DNA of 64,000 bases from Niastella soli (GCF_017742245.1 NZ_JAGHKO010000024.1:310001-374000), one strand, 5' to 3'. Counted from the stretch's first letter, positions 8,603-17,350 are shown. The notes: generated by a model not told the origin, from the sequence alone. Translations and numbers: made by a program.

Positions 8603-8665
8603 ATTATTTTTCCCCCTACCTGTTAAGTCTGTATTTTTCATTATTTATTGTTTCTAAATTACAGT

Positions 8666-9298
8666 ATGCGTACACCCCTGCAAAAAGGCGAACAGATCTT
8701 ACTGGTAACCCATACCAGCTGGGTTAAACTTATTCTTCCAGTACTCATTGCATTAGCCGGCTGGGTAGGTTCATTTCTTATTGGCTTTTTAAACTGGGGC
8801 TGGATAGCCGCCGTAGTAGGCTCGCTTTATTACTTAATAGTGTATTTCTCCTGGAAAGTAAATATCTGGGTGGTGACCAACTTCCGGGTTATTGATGAAG
8901 CTGGTTTATTGAATCATTTCGCGAAAGAAAGTCCGCTTGAAAAAATTAACAACGTGTCGTACGACCAAACGATCTGGGGCCGGCTTTTGAATTTCGGACA
9001 CGTTGAAATTCAAACCGCAGCTGAAGTTGGCGCTACAGATTACTATAATGTACATGGGCCCAAACGCCTGAAAGATACCATTACGCTGGCCCAGGCCGAA
9101 TACAAGAACATTCAACTGGCTAATCAGGCACAACATATGGCTACCGCCATGGGTATTCAGACCGGGGAAGTAAAATACTCCTCTTCTGCTGCTGGCGGGG
9201 GCATAGCTTCCGAACTGGAGAAATTGCACCAGTTAAAACAACAGGGCATTATCTCCGAAGAGGAATATATAAAGGCCAAGAATAAACTACTCGGTTAG
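8666..9298 (+). CDS. PH-domain membrane protein with SHOCT tail
   Basis: A 210-residue inner-membrane protein. Two membrane segments (about 18-60: LILPVLIALAGWVGSFLIG and WGWIAAVVGSLYYLIVYF) lead into a bacterial PH domain (bPH2/YdbT-like) with the marker WVVTNFRVIDEAGLLNHFAKESPLEKINNVS in three blocks. The C-terminal 30 residues form a SHOCT helical hairpin (LEKLHQLKQQGIISEEEY, AKNKLLG). Such proteins are thought to sit at the membrane as scaffold or stress proteins; no specific role is known. The ATG at 8666 is preferred to an in-frame TTG at 8648 because the homologous core starts at MRTPLQKGEQ. It converges on the next gene with a gap of only 3 bp. Confidence 0.85.
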   Translation: MRTPLQKGEQILLVTHTSWVKLILPVLIALAGWVGSFLIGFLNWGWIAAVVGSLYYLIVYFSWKVNIWVVTNFRVIDEAGLLNHFAKESPLEKINNVSYDQTIWGRLLNFGHVEIQTAAEVGATDYYNVHGPKRLKDTITLAQAEYKNIQLANQAQHMATAMGIQTGEVKYSSSAAGGGIASELEKLHQLKQQGIISEEEYIKAKNKLLG

Positions 9299-9301
9299 CA
9301 G

Positions 9302-10342
9302 TTATCCCTTCTTTTTAGGGGTTGTCGCTTTTTTAGGAGGCGTAGCTGGTGAAACCGTTCCGCCAGCTTCCCTATCCATATTTCTACGGGAAGCCTCTTC
9401 CAAACGCTGCTCATTGGCATTCCCGGCATCATCTAAAATGGCGGATTGCCTGGGGAAATCACCGTCTTTCAGCTTAAAGGCAAAGTCGAGCCGTTCAATA
9501 TGCACCCATTGACCTTTCTCCCATTTAAAAGCTTCGAAATCGCCGTCGGGAATATAAGTAGATTTTCTTTCCGGTTCATTGCTTTCAGAGATCAGGTGAT
9601 CAAATACAATGATGTCTTTTTCCGGATCGTAGTTAAAGAAGGTTTTTGCTTCTTTTTTATATTCAATATTAAAACGGTTCTGTATTGGCTTTTTAACTGA
9701 ATCTTCTTTGAACGAGACCACTGAACCGCCAAATATTGGTTCGCCCCGCTCACTGAAATGCATTACCTCCATCCACTTGCGATTGCTGTTTACACTGAAA
9801 TCGTCAAAACCCAATAAGGTGTAATATTTGATCCCGTTGTATTCTTTGGGTATTATTTTGTAATAGATGGCGCCTATCCAGTTATTACGGGTACGCACAC
9901 TATCAAGCGGCTTGGCGGTAAACATGGAATAATCGAACAATGGGAATAGTTTCAGAGAACCATCCGGCATATTCATTTGAATGGCCCCTTTCTGCAGGTA
10001 TACATACTCGTCCTTTTTCAGCTGCCAGGTAAAAATCCTAAAAGAACTATCGGGAGAATATAACTTGGATATATTCAGCGAATCGAACGGAAAATAAAAT
10101 GAGTTCTTTATTTTCAAGGCCCTTACAAAGGTGCGGGTAAACACACTGTCTGAACGGAAGCGGTCGGCAGCCTGCTCACTGAACACCATATTCGAAGACA
10201 ACTTTTGTAAGGAGTCTTCTTTTTTCAACAATTCCTTATTGTCTGTAGTAGCTATCTTTTGTGCAAATGCAGGCAAAATACCCATCAGACAGATCGCTAA
10301 CAGCCAGCAACTAATAAAATATTTACTATAACGGTTATTCAT
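9302..10342 (-). CDS. Conserved exported protein, unknown function
   Basis: A 346-residue protein with a clear Sec signal peptide (MNNRYSKYFISCWLLAICLM, cleavage likely after AFA near 27). The middle part is beta-rich with many aromatic residues (for example WIGAIYYKIIPKEYNG, YYTLLGFDDFSVNSNRKW, PIFGGSVV). The last 45 residues are disordered and rich in Pro, Thr, Ala and Lys. I recognise it only as the sort of periplasmic or outer-membrane protein found next to surface-polymer genes in Bacteroidota. The gene stands 95 bp downstream of the heptose gene block on the same strand and could be read through from it. No catalytic motif was found. Confidence 0.75.
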   Translation of the reverse strand: MNNRYSKYFISCWLLAICLMGILPAFAQKIATTDNKELLKKEDSLQKLSSNMVFSEQAADRFRSDSVFTRTFVRALKIKNSFYFPFDSLNISKLYSPDSSFRIFTWQLKKDEYVYLQKGAIQMNMPDGSLKLFPLFDYSMFTAKPLDSVRTRNNWIGAIYYKIIPKEYNGIKYYTLLGFDDFSVNSNRKWMEVMHFSERGEPIFGGSVVSFKEDSVKKPIQNRFNIEYKKEAKTFFNYDPEKDIIVFDHLISESNEPERKSTYIPDGDFEAFKWEKGQWVHIERLDFAFKLKDGDFPRQSAILDDAGNANEQRLEEASRRNMDREAGGTVSPATPPKKATTPKKKG

Positions 10343-10437
10343 AGTATTAATTCAACCCTTCACAGGGTGATTTTTGCAAATTTACAACCATCCCAACCGG
10401 GTTTCCACAACAGGAACGTGAAAGGGTTGATAAAATT

Positions 10438-10995
10438 TTATATTAAAGGCAAAGCTTTTGCAAAATCGGGTAATGTGTTAAATGCCAGATCAATAGCAGG
10501 GTGGGGGTATGCCTGATCGGGGTGTGTGGTCTTTACGAATACGGTATGAATGCCCCCGTTCCGGCCAAAAGTCATATCGCTCAGGTTATTCCCAACGATC
10601 AATGACTTTTGCAGGTCAATGGTTGGGAAATCCTTTTTAGCCTGGTGGATCATGCCAGGATTAGGCTTGCGATTGAAATCTGTGGGATCATTGGCTACAC
10701 AATAATAAATATGGTCTATACGTCCGCCTGCGCCAACAATATCACGGGTCATTTGGGTATGAATATCCTGCAGTGCAGCCTCGGTCATTAGTCCACGACC
10801 AACGCCGCGCTGGTTGGTGGTCAGTATAACCAGGCCAAACTGCGCCGACAATGCCTTAATGGCCTCCAGTACGCCGTCATAAAATATAAACTCATCGTAG
10901 GTATATACGTAATCCTGGTATTTTTCAACATTAATTACGCCATCACGATCAAGAAATAAAGTCCAGGATCGGTCAATCTTTTTAAGGTCTAACAT
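10438..10995 (-). CDS. gmhB: D-glycero-D-manno-heptose-1,7-bisphosphate phosphatase
   Basis: A HAD-family phosphatase of 185 residues that removes the C-7 phosphate of D-glycero-D-manno-heptose 1,7-bisphosphate in the cytoplasm. The nucleophile motif LFLDRDGVINVE is at about 13-24 (Asp16, Asp18), motif II ILTTNQRGVGRGLM at about 56-69, and the K-P-N-P-G-M motif at about 112. The late Asp in SLIVGNNLSDM stands where GDSxxD is expected. The family's Cys/His zinc loop before R-K-P is reduced to one Cys (YYCVANDPTDFNRKP), so this member probably lacks zinc. It lies 12 bp downstream of hddC, the next enzyme in the pathway. Confidence 0.87.
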   Translation of the reverse strand: MLDLKKIDRSWTLFLDRDGVINVEKYQDYVYTYDEFIFYDGVLEAIKALSAQFGLVILTTNQRGVGRGLMTEAALQDIHTQMTRDIVGAGGRIDHIYYCVANDPTDFNRKPNPGMIHQAKKDFPTIDLQKSLIVGNNLSDMTFGRNGGIHTVFVKTTHPDQAYPHPAIDLAFNTLPDFAKALPLI

Positions 10996-11007
10996 TACGT
11001 TGTATTA

Positions 11008-11718
11008 TTACTTGCCTGATTTTACCAGTTCACGGTTTGCTTTTTCAAAATCTTCAGGTATTCCAATATCAATAAAGTATTCATCCTGTACAACGCCATA
11101 CATAGGCCGTAGCGTGTATAATTTCTCCAGGTAATCTTTTTCAAAAGAGAACTTTTCAGGCAGGCCTTCGTTCAAAAAGGTTTCTACCTGCAAAGCATAG
11201 ATGCCGCCATTGATAAGACCGTTTTCATAGTATTGCTTTTCCTTAAAACTCTTAATGGCACCATTGTCTGCAACCTCAACTACTCCATAGCGATCAAAAT
11301 TGTGCATAGGTTTTAAGGCCAGGGTACAATGTGCCTGGTGTTGCGCATGAAAGGCAGTAAGTGCCGGTAACTGAATAGAGAACAGGGTATCGCCGTTCAG
11401 GATCAGTACATTTTTCTCCGTAGCCTGCCGGCAGGCGAGCTGAATAGCACCACCAGTGCCTAATGGCTCATTTTCTATTACATACTGTTTAGATAAACCG
11501 GGATATTCAGCTTCCAGGTAGTCCTGTATCACTTCATGTTTATAGCCCAACGAAAAAATGAATTTCTCCACCCCCTGATTACGGAAATAACCGATCACAT
11601 GTGCCAGAAAAGGTTTGCCGGCTACCGGCGCCATACATTTTGGCAAATCGGGCACGGCACTTCGCAATCGGGTACCTAAACCACCAGCAAGTATAATACA
11701 CTCTTTAATAGGCATCAT
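11008..11718 (-). CDS. hddC: D-glycero-alpha-D-manno-heptose-1-phosphate guanylyltransferase-like
   Basis: A nucleotidyltransferase of the sugar-phosphate family (236 residues) that would activate heptose 1-phosphate with a nucleotide. The N-terminal signature LAGGLGTRLRSAVPDLPKCM (about 11-30) carries the GTR loop and the catalytic Lys. The metal-binding D is in LILNGDTLFS near 107. The family also contains glucose- and mannose-1-phosphate transferases, so the GDP-heptose call rests on the neighbours: gmhA, hddA and gmhB are in the same operon, which makes the set complete for the GDP-D-glycero-alpha-D-manno-heptose route. Either of two in-frame ATG codons at the start is possible (MMPIKE). 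Confidence 0.8.
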   Translation of the reverse strand: MMPIKECIILAGGLGTRLRSAVPDLPKCMAPVAGKPFLAHVIGYFRNQGVEKFIFSLGYKHEVIQDYLEAEYPGLSKQYVIENEPLGTGGAIQLACRQATEKNVLILNGDTLFSIQLPALTAFHAQHQAHCTLALKPMHNFDRYGVVEVADNGAIKSFKEKQYYENGLINGGIYALQVETFLNEGLPEKFSFEKDYLEKLYTLRPMYGVVQDEYFIDIGIPEDFEKANRELVKSGK

Positions 11719-11782
11719 ATAAATACTTAGTTACAGGTTGCAGGAAACTAATTTTCTGCAACCTGTAACCAGCAATTTGTTA

Positions 11783-12361
11783 CTATTTATTGAAATATTG
11801 TTCTTCTACCAGTTGACAGATAATATGTCCCAGCATAATATGGCTTTCCTGTATACGTGGGGTATCTTTTGACGGTACGTTCACCAGGTGATCGCTGAGT
11901 ATTTTCATTTTCCCACCGGTATCGCCGGTAAAACCAACAGTGACAATACCTTTCTCACGGGCCGCTTCAAATGCCTTCAAAATATTGACCGAGTTACCGG
12001 AGGTTGATAAACCAACCAGCACATCGCCTTTTAAACCTATACCTCTGATCAAACGGGCGTATACTACATCATAGCTGTAATCGTTGGCCACAGCTGTTAA
12101 GTAGGACGTATTGCAATGCAATGCCTCGGCGGGCAATGCTTCGCGATCGGTATAAAAACGGCCAGAGAACTCAGCAGCCAGGTGTTGAGCATCTGCCGCA
12201 CTGCCGCCATTTCCACAAAAATATACCCGGTTACCATTGCGCAGCGCGCTGGTAATGATGGTTGCCAGTTCGTCAATAGTACCCAACAAAACAGGGTCCT
12301 TCAAAATACTTTCTTTGGTACTGATCGATGCTTTAATAATATCAACTATCTTATTATTCAT
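11783..12361 (-). CDS. gmhA: Phosphoheptose isomerase (SIS domain)
   Basis: A 192-residue SIS-fold isomerase that converts sedoheptulose 7-phosphate into D-glycero-D-manno-heptose 7-phosphate, the first step of heptose activation. The hallmark CGNGGSAADAQHLAAEFSGR lies at about 49-68. The phosphate-binding serine loop GLSTSGNSVNILKA follows near 118 and the conserved ESHIMLGHIICQLVEE near 172 (E and H of the active site). Length and motif order are normal. It is sandwiched between hddA (24 bp upstream) and hddC (65 bp downstream). Confidence 0.93.
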   Translation of the reverse strand: MNNKIVDIIKASISTKESILKDPVLLGTIDELATIITSALRNGNRVYFCGNGGSAADAQHLAAEFSGRFYTDREALPAEALHCNTSYLTAVANDYSYDVVYARLIRGIGLKGDVLVGLSTSGNSVNILKAFEAAREKGIVTVGFTGDTGGKMKILSDHLVNVPSKDTPRIQESHIMLGHIICQLVEEQYFNK

Positions 12362-12384
12362 AGGTAATTATTTTTTATTAGGAT

Positions 12385-13404
12385 TTATATAGTCCATGTG
12401 GTTAGACCATGATCAACAAACTGGTATTGTTTTACAAAACCACCAAACTCTTTTAATTTCTCAATCACAGCATATTTGGTATTGGCCGGGCAATAAAAGG
12501 TCATAAATCCGCCACCACCTGCGCCGGAGATCTTTCCGCCCGTGGCGCCTGCTTTTTTAGCCGATTCATATATTTCGTCCATAAGGGAGTTAGAAATACC
12601 CTCTGCCATTTGTTTTTTCTGTTGGAAACCGAAATCAAGGATCTCGCCTATTTCATGCAATCTTCCTTTTAACAGGGCTTCTTTCATCAATTGCGCCTGG
12701 CGCTTAAGCTGGTGCATGGCATCTATCGGCTTTTCCTTTTTTGATACCACGTTCTGGCTTTGTTTTTCAATGATCCGGGCCGACTCCCGGCTGGTGGCTG
12801 TATAATACAACACCAGATTATTTTCCAGTTCAAACAAATACTGGTGCTTTATTCGCAATGGGTTTACTACCACATTGTCGCCATAAAACTCCATATAATT
12901 TACTCCGCCGAAAGTAGCGGCATACTGGTCCTGCTTGCCACCCGCCATTTTCAGGTCGTTACGTTCAATTTCATAAGCCAGGTGGGCAATATCATATTCA
13001 CCCAGCGGCAATCGCAACATTTCGGTAAAGGCGCCCACAATAGCCACCACCAGGGTAGAAGAGGTACCTAAACCCGAACCGGCGGGAGCATCTACATAAG
13101 TGGAGAGCTTGAACCCCGTTTCAGGCATTCCATATTGTTGTTGAATGCGGTTATAAACCCCTTTCAACAGATCGAGTTTGCCATCAATAGGCAGTTCCTT
13201 ACTCCAAACATATGTTTGTTCTTCGTGCCGGTCCATGGCCTGCAACAGAATTTTCTTTTCTGTTATAGGTTCAATGTTGGCATATGCATACAACGATACG
13301 GTTGCATTAAGAATAGCCCCGCCATACAGGTCGCTGTATGGACTAACATCGGTGCCGCCACCTGCCAAACCTATTCGTAAGGGTGCTTTACTTCTGTAGA
13401 TCAT
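12385..13404 (-). CDS. hddA: D-glycero-alpha-D-manno-heptose-7-phosphate kinase
   Basis: A GHMP-superfamily kinase of 339 residues that phosphorylates C-1 of D-glycero-alpha-D-manno-heptose 7-phosphate. Motif 1 (RSKAPLRIGLAGGGTDV, about 3-19), motif 2 (DAPAGSGLGTSSTLVVA, about 106-122, the ATP phosphate loop) and motif 3 (GATGGKISGAGGGGFMTFYC, about 289-308) are all present. The alpha-anomer route uses this enzyme rather than the bifunctional HldE of the ADP-heptose route; no hldE-like gene is in the window. The gene is preceded by a glycosyltransferase gene 44 bp upstream, suggesting one operon for surface-glycan assembly. Confidence 0.92.
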   Translation of the reverse strand: MIYRSKAPLRIGLAGGGTDVSPYSDLYGGAILNATVSLYAYANIEPITEKKILLQAMDRHEEQTYVWSKELPIDGKLDLLKGVYNRIQQQYGMPETGFKLSTYVDAPAGSGLGTSSTLVVAIVGAFTEMLRLPLGEYDIAHLAYEIERNDLKMAGGKQDQYAATFGGVNYMEFYGDNVVVNPLRIKHQYLFELENNLVLYYTATSRESARIIEKQSQNVVSKKEKPIDAMHQLKRQAQLMKEALLKGRLHEIGEILDFGFQQKKQMAEGISNSLMDEIYESAKKAGATGGKISGAGGGGFMTFYCPANTKYAVIEKLKEFGGFVKQYQFVDHGLTTWTI

Positions 13405-13448
13405 TTAAATGGGATGTTAAAAGTCAAATTAGCTTTTTTTGCTAATTA

Positions 13449-14567
13449 TCATATTTCCAGGATAGTCTTAACAAGATTATGCCAGGAATATTTTTCCTTT
13501 TCGGTGCGAAGATGCGGTATAAAATGCTGTTCTCCAAGTTCAAAATACCGGGTAATGGCCGCTGCCAGGGAGGTGGGTTCAGGTTCACATACCAGCCCAA
13601 CTTTTCCATTTGGCACCTGGATGGGAAGGTTACCCACATTGGTTACAACCATGGGTTTTTCGAAATGATAGGCCAGCGGGGTAACACCACTATTGGTAGC
13701 ATTGCGATAAGGTTGTATCACCGCATCTGCCGCACACAGGTAGTATTTTACCTCACTGTCAGGTATAAAATCGGTTCTCAGGATCAAACTATCCATTATT
13801 CCTAATCGATCAATTTGTTCCTGATAAGCTTTTTCATCTTCATAAAACTCACCAGCCACCAATAGTTTTATCGGTTGCCCTTTTAACAGCGGCATGGCCT
13901 CCAACAGAATATCGAGCCCTTTATATTTCCGGATGAAGCCAAAAAACAGGATGATCTTCTCATTGCCAGTAATGCCCAGTTTTTCCCTGGCAGCTGACTT
14001 TGAAATGGGTTCGCCGAAATTATCGTACAGCGGATGCGTTACCTGTTGTGCCGGTTTGTTTTTTTCAAACGTGCGCAGATCAGACATGACTTTTTCACTC
14101 ATAGTGATAAAGGCATCGCAACTCTTTAAGAAGTACCGCGTGAATGGTGTATCGAACGGTCTTTTTTCGTGGGGAATTACATTATCGGTAATAGCGATAA
14201 TGCGGGTGTGTTTGTTCTTTTTTACCCTTCTTAATATAGAACCCAGTGCCGGGCCCATGAAAGGTATCCAGAATCGCACTACTATAATATCGGGTCGAAT
14301 TCTTTTCAATTCATTCCCTACCTGTAACCAGTTCAGGGGGTGAACAGAATTGATCACCGGATAGATCTCTATATCGGTTGGCGCAGGATCTGTTGAATAC
14401 TGCGTGGTACCAGGAAACAGGAAAGAAGGGTATTGCAACGAAAAGGAATAGATGCTGCACGTATGGCCTTCATCAATAAACTGCTTGCATAACCGCTGGT
14501 TAAAAGTGGCTAACCCACCCCGAAGCGGATGCCCGGGACCTATGATAACAATCGTTTTATGAGCCAT
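13449..14567 (-). CDS. Glycosyltransferase family 4 protein
   Basis: A GT-B retaining glycosyltransferase of 372 residues. The N-terminal acceptor domain begins with IGPGHPLRGGLATFNQRL (glycine-rich loop, about 9-26). The donor domain shows GNEKIILFFGFIRKYKGLDILLEA (about 198-221) and the site for the sugar nucleotide around ADAVIQPYRNATNSGVTPLA (about 283-302). In that segment the usual E-x7-E motif is replaced by an R-N-A-T-N-S-G variant seen in some members. The partner genes make GDP-heptose, so a heptosyl- or mannosyltransferase for a cell-surface glycan is a reasonable guess. It lies 3 bp downstream of the polyprenyl-type glycosyltransferase gene. Confidence 0.88.
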   Translation of the reverse strand: MAHKTIVIIGPGHPLRGGLATFNQRLCKQFIDEGHTCSIYSFSLQYPSFLFPGTTQYSTDPAPTDIEIYPVINSVHPLNWLQVGNELKRIRPDIIVVRFWIPFMGPALGSILRRVKKNKHTRIIAITDNVIPHEKRPFDTPFTRYFLKSCDAFITMSEKVMSDLRTFEKNKPAQQVTHPLYDNFGEPISKSAAREKLGITGNEKIILFFGFIRKYKGLDILLEAMPLLKGQPIKLLVAGEFYEDEKAYQEQIDRLGIMDSLILRTDFIPDSEVKYYLCAADAVIQPYRNATNSGVTPLAYHFEKPMVVTNVGNLPIQVPNGKVGLVCEPEPTSLAAAITRYFELGEQHFIPHLRTEKEKYSWHNLVKTILEI

Positions 14568-14570
14568 ATT

Positions 14571-15515
14571 TTACTCTACCCCAATTTTCTTCTCAATCAA
14601 ATAATGGTTACGGCCAGGTGAGTTGCGTGCAATCAGTTCGCCTAAAAATCCGGCAATGAACATCAGTGTACCAATTACCATCAGCGTTAAGGAGATATAA
14701 AATACAGGCCGGTTGGTAAGGGCATATTCTGGTTCAATGATCTTGGAAGCGATCAGGTACCCGATCATCAAAAGACCCAATAACAAAACAAAAGACCCGA
14801 ACAGACCAAAAAAGTGCATGGGTCTTTTGCCGTATTTGCCTACAAATGTAATAGAAGCCAGATCGAGAAAACCGTTCACAAACCGTTCCCAGCCAAATTT
14901 GGTAGTACCGTATTTGCGTTTGCGATGCTCCACTACTTTTTCACCGATCTTTCTAAAACCAGCCCATTTGGCCAGCACAGGTATATAACGATGCATCTCG
15001 CCATATACTTCAATGCTTTTTACAACCTTAAGGCGATAAGCTTTGAGTCCGCAGTTAAAATCATGCAAATTGATCTTCGACATACGGCGGGTTGCCCAGT
15101 TAAAGAATTTGCTCGGAATATTTTTGGTGAGGGTATTATCATATCGTACCTTCTTCCAGCCACTTACCATGTCGAATTTATCTTCAACAATCATTTTATA
15201 CAGTCCAGGGATTTCATCCGGACTGTCCTGCAGATCGGCATCCATTGTGATCACCACAGTACCCATAGCAGCTTTAAACCCTTCGTTTAATGCGGCTGAT
15301 TTGCCATAATTGCGTTGAAAACGGATGCCTTTTATATGAGGGTTTTTGGAACGCAGTTGCTCTATGACCTCCCAGGAGTTATCGGTACTGCCATCATCGA
15401 CCAGAATAATTTCATAGGTGAAACTATTGGCAGTTACCACCCGCTCAATCCAGGCGCACAGTTCGGGCAGGGATTCGTCTTCATTGAACAAAGGAACTAC
15501 AATGGATATATCCAT
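14571..15515 (-). CDS. Glycosyltransferase family 2, polyprenyl-phosphate type
   Basis: A 314-residue inner-membrane GT2 enzyme similar to ArnC/GtrB/DPM1-type transferases, which load a sugar onto undecaprenyl phosphate. The catalytic domain begins ISIVVPLFNEDESLPEL; it contains LVDDGSTDNS (about 39-48) and the metal-binding MDADLQDSPDEIPGLYKM (about 91-108, D-A-D). Two C-terminal membrane helices (about 228-255 and 270-292) anchor it, and the tail R-N-S-P-G-R-N-H-Y is typical. It may act as the membrane entry step for the glycan made by the neighbouring genes. The start is 3 bp downstream of the DUF4199 gene. Confidence 0.92.
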   Translation of the reverse strand: MDISIVVPLFNEDESLPELCAWIERVVTANSFTYEIILVDDGSTDNSWEVIEQLRSKNPHIKGIRFQRNYGKSAALNEGFKAAMGTVVITMDADLQDSPDEIPGLYKMIVEDKFDMVSGWKKVRYDNTLTKNIPSKFFNWATRRMSKINLHDFNCGLKAYRLKVVKSIEVYGEMHRYIPVLAKWAGFRKIGEKVVEHRKRKYGTTKFGWERFVNGFLDLASITFVGKYGKRPMHFFGLFGSFVLLLGLLMIGYLIASKIIEPEYALTNRPVFYISLTLMVIGTLMFIAGFLGELIARNSPGRNHYLIEKKIGVE

Positions 15516-15518
15516 AGT

Positions 15519-16070
15519 CTATTGGTTAAAAGAATTTTCAAACGGCGGTCGCTTTCTTTTTATTATCGCCGATACTATTAAAGAAACAATAAACCAAAAA
15601 ATACAGCCAAAAACAAATCCAAGCAGCAATCTGCCTACTGTATAATTGTTTTGGTCCATGGTCTCATCAACTTTTTTTTCAATCTCACTTTCGGATGCAC
15701 CAAAATTACGCATCCATTGTTCAGCCTTCTGAGCTGTTTCCTGGGCAAGCGCCTGCCTGAAGGGCACATCGATATAATTAAATAACACAAACTGGAATAT
15801 ACTTGCAATTAATGACCCTATCACGAATATCTGAAAAGAGGTCTTTAATGCCTGGCCAAATTCTAAATAACCACCCTGTTGCTTTTTTATCTGAAGCAAC
15901 CCCAATACACAAACCACAATAGGCAACACTATACCGCAATAGGCAATCGGGCTTACGAACATTTTTGCGCCGCCAAGATATAATAATACCGTAAACACAA
16001 TAGCTACTGCACCATTAATAAATCCATAAATTAACCCCAGGTTTTTGGAGGAGGATGATTCAACGGTCAT
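15519..16070 (-). CDS. DUF4199 domain membrane protein
   Basis: A 183-residue protein of a Bacteroidota family (DUF4199) of unknown function. Four hydrophobic helices are visible (about 10-30, 37-57, 75-100 and 147-168) with a charged, helical loop between the third and fourth (RQALAQETAQKAEQWMRNFG and following). The tail KRKRPPFENSFNQ is basic, probably cytoplasmic. Family members are very often encoded just upstream of a GT2 glycosyltransferase and downstream of a dihydroorotase homologue, exactly the order here, so the three may work as one unit; that is context, not proof. Confidence 0.85.
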   Translation of the reverse strand: MTVESSSSKNLGLIYGFINGAVAIVFTVLLYLGGAKMFVSPIAYCGIVLPIVVCVLGLLQIKKQQGGYLEFGQALKTSFQIFVIGSLIASIFQFVLFNYIDVPFRQALAQETAQKAEQWMRNFGASESEIEKKVDETMDQNNYTVGRLLLGFVFGCIFWFIVSLIVSAIIKRKRPPFENSFNQ

Positions 16071-16081
16071 ACAATTCAGTA

Positions 16082-17350
16082 TTAGTTTAGAATTAAGGTT
16101 TCCTTATTGAATATACCTTTTACTGTCCCTTGCAGGGATTTATCGATAAAGGCTGAATTCTTTGATTTTGACCGGAAAGATGCCGTTGTAAAAGTTACCG
16201 GTACGCCTGGTTCAAACAAGGTAAAGCAGGCCGGTGCGTCTTTTTTGATCACCGGACATTCCAAACCAAAGATCTTTCTGGGGTTGATACTTACCAGTTC
16301 CACCCACCGGCTTTCGGAAAGACCAGGTAAGGCAGTCTTTATGGCACTGTACGAGGTTTCCAAACCGATCATGCCGTTTTTGGCGTATTCAAACTCCAGC
16401 ACCTTGCTATCGTATTCATGCGGCATATGGTGCGAGGCAATACAGTCGATGGTCCCATCGAGCACCGCCTGGCGTAGTATTTCCACATCACTTTTCGTCC
16501 GCAGGGGCGGATATACTTTCAGATTGGTATCGTATTCCATCAGGTCCTCATCGCTGAAAAACAGATGGTAAGGTGTAACCGAGCAGGTTACCGCCAGTCC
16601 GGCCTCTTTTGCGCGGCGAATATATTCGAGCGATTTGGGTGCAGTTACCCCGGTGAAATGAAGTTTTGAATTGGCATACCGCACCAGTTTTATGTCGCGG
16701 GCAACCAGCAGCTCTTCGGCCATCATGGGTTTACCTGGCAAACCAAGCCGGGTTGAGATAATACCTTCATGCATGAGGCCATTGGCACCCACACTTTTAT
16801 CGTCGGGTATTTGTATTACAGTACCATCAAATGCTTTCACATATTGAAGGGCTTTCAGCAGCAAACCGGCAGACTGTATCGGGTTCAGGCCATCACTAAA
16901 CGCTATGGCGCCACTGGTGCGCATATCGTACATTTCGGCCAGGTCTTTTCCTTCGGCTCCTTTTGATATCGCCCCAATGGGGTGAACCGTCACCGGCAGC
17001 GACCTCGACTTCTGGCTAATGTATTCAGCCTGTGTTTTGCTGTCGACAACCGGTTTGGTATTGGGGATCACGAAAACATCGGTGTAACCGCCTGCCGCAG
17101 CAGCACGGGCACCTGTTTCCAGTGTTTCCTTGTATTCATAACCGGGATCAGCAAAATGGGCAAACACATCCACCCAGCCTGGCGATAAATGCAACTGGTT
17201 GCCTGTGATAACTTTATCTGCCTCCGCTGAAATAGCAGGTTGAATATCCTTTATAACTCCTGATTCAATAAGGACGTCCTGCTTGGTACCGTTAAATGGG
17301 GATGATGGGTCAGTAATTGTAACCTGTTGAATTAGAATCTTCATTCTCAA
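16082..17350 (-). CDS. Dihydroorotase homologue lacking catalytic residues
   Basis: An amidohydrolase-superfamily protein of 422 residues that aligns over its full length with multifunctional-type dihydroorotase (pyrimidine synthesis). The metal motif D-x-H-x-H is changed: residues 61-65 are DVFAH, so the first His is Phe63. Late in the protein, the catalytic T-D-H-A-P-H is S-H-H-M-P-H, replacing the Asp by His. The G-L-E-T motif and PNTKP are kept. This pattern is that of the inactive PyrC-prime/pseudo-dihydroorotase subunit that supports aspartate transcarbamoylase in some bacteria; an altered substrate is the alternative. Database-style annotation will call it dihydroorotase (pyrC). The gene probably starts the operon leading into DUF4199, GT2 and the heptose genes. 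Confidence 0.85.
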   Translation of the reverse strand: MRMKILIQQVTITDPSSPFNGTKQDVLIESGVIKDIQPAISAEADKVITGNQLHLSPGWVDVFAHFADPGYEYKETLETGARAAAAGGYTDVFVIPNTKPVVDSKTQAEYISQKSRSLPVTVHPIGAISKGAEGKDLAEMYDMRTSGAIAFSDGLNPIQSAGLLLKALQYVKAFDGTVIQIPDDKSVGANGLMHEGIISTRLGLPGKPMMAEELLVARDIKLVRYANSKLHFTGVTAPKSLEYIRRAKEAGLAVTCSVTPYHLFFSDEDLMEYDTNLKVYPPLRTKSDVEILRQAVLDGTIDCIASHHMPHEYDSKVLEFEYAKNGMIGLETSYSAIKTALPGLSESRWVELVSINPRKIFGLECPVIKKDAPACFTLFEPGVPVTFTTASFRSKSKNSAFIDKSLQGTVKGIFNKETLILN

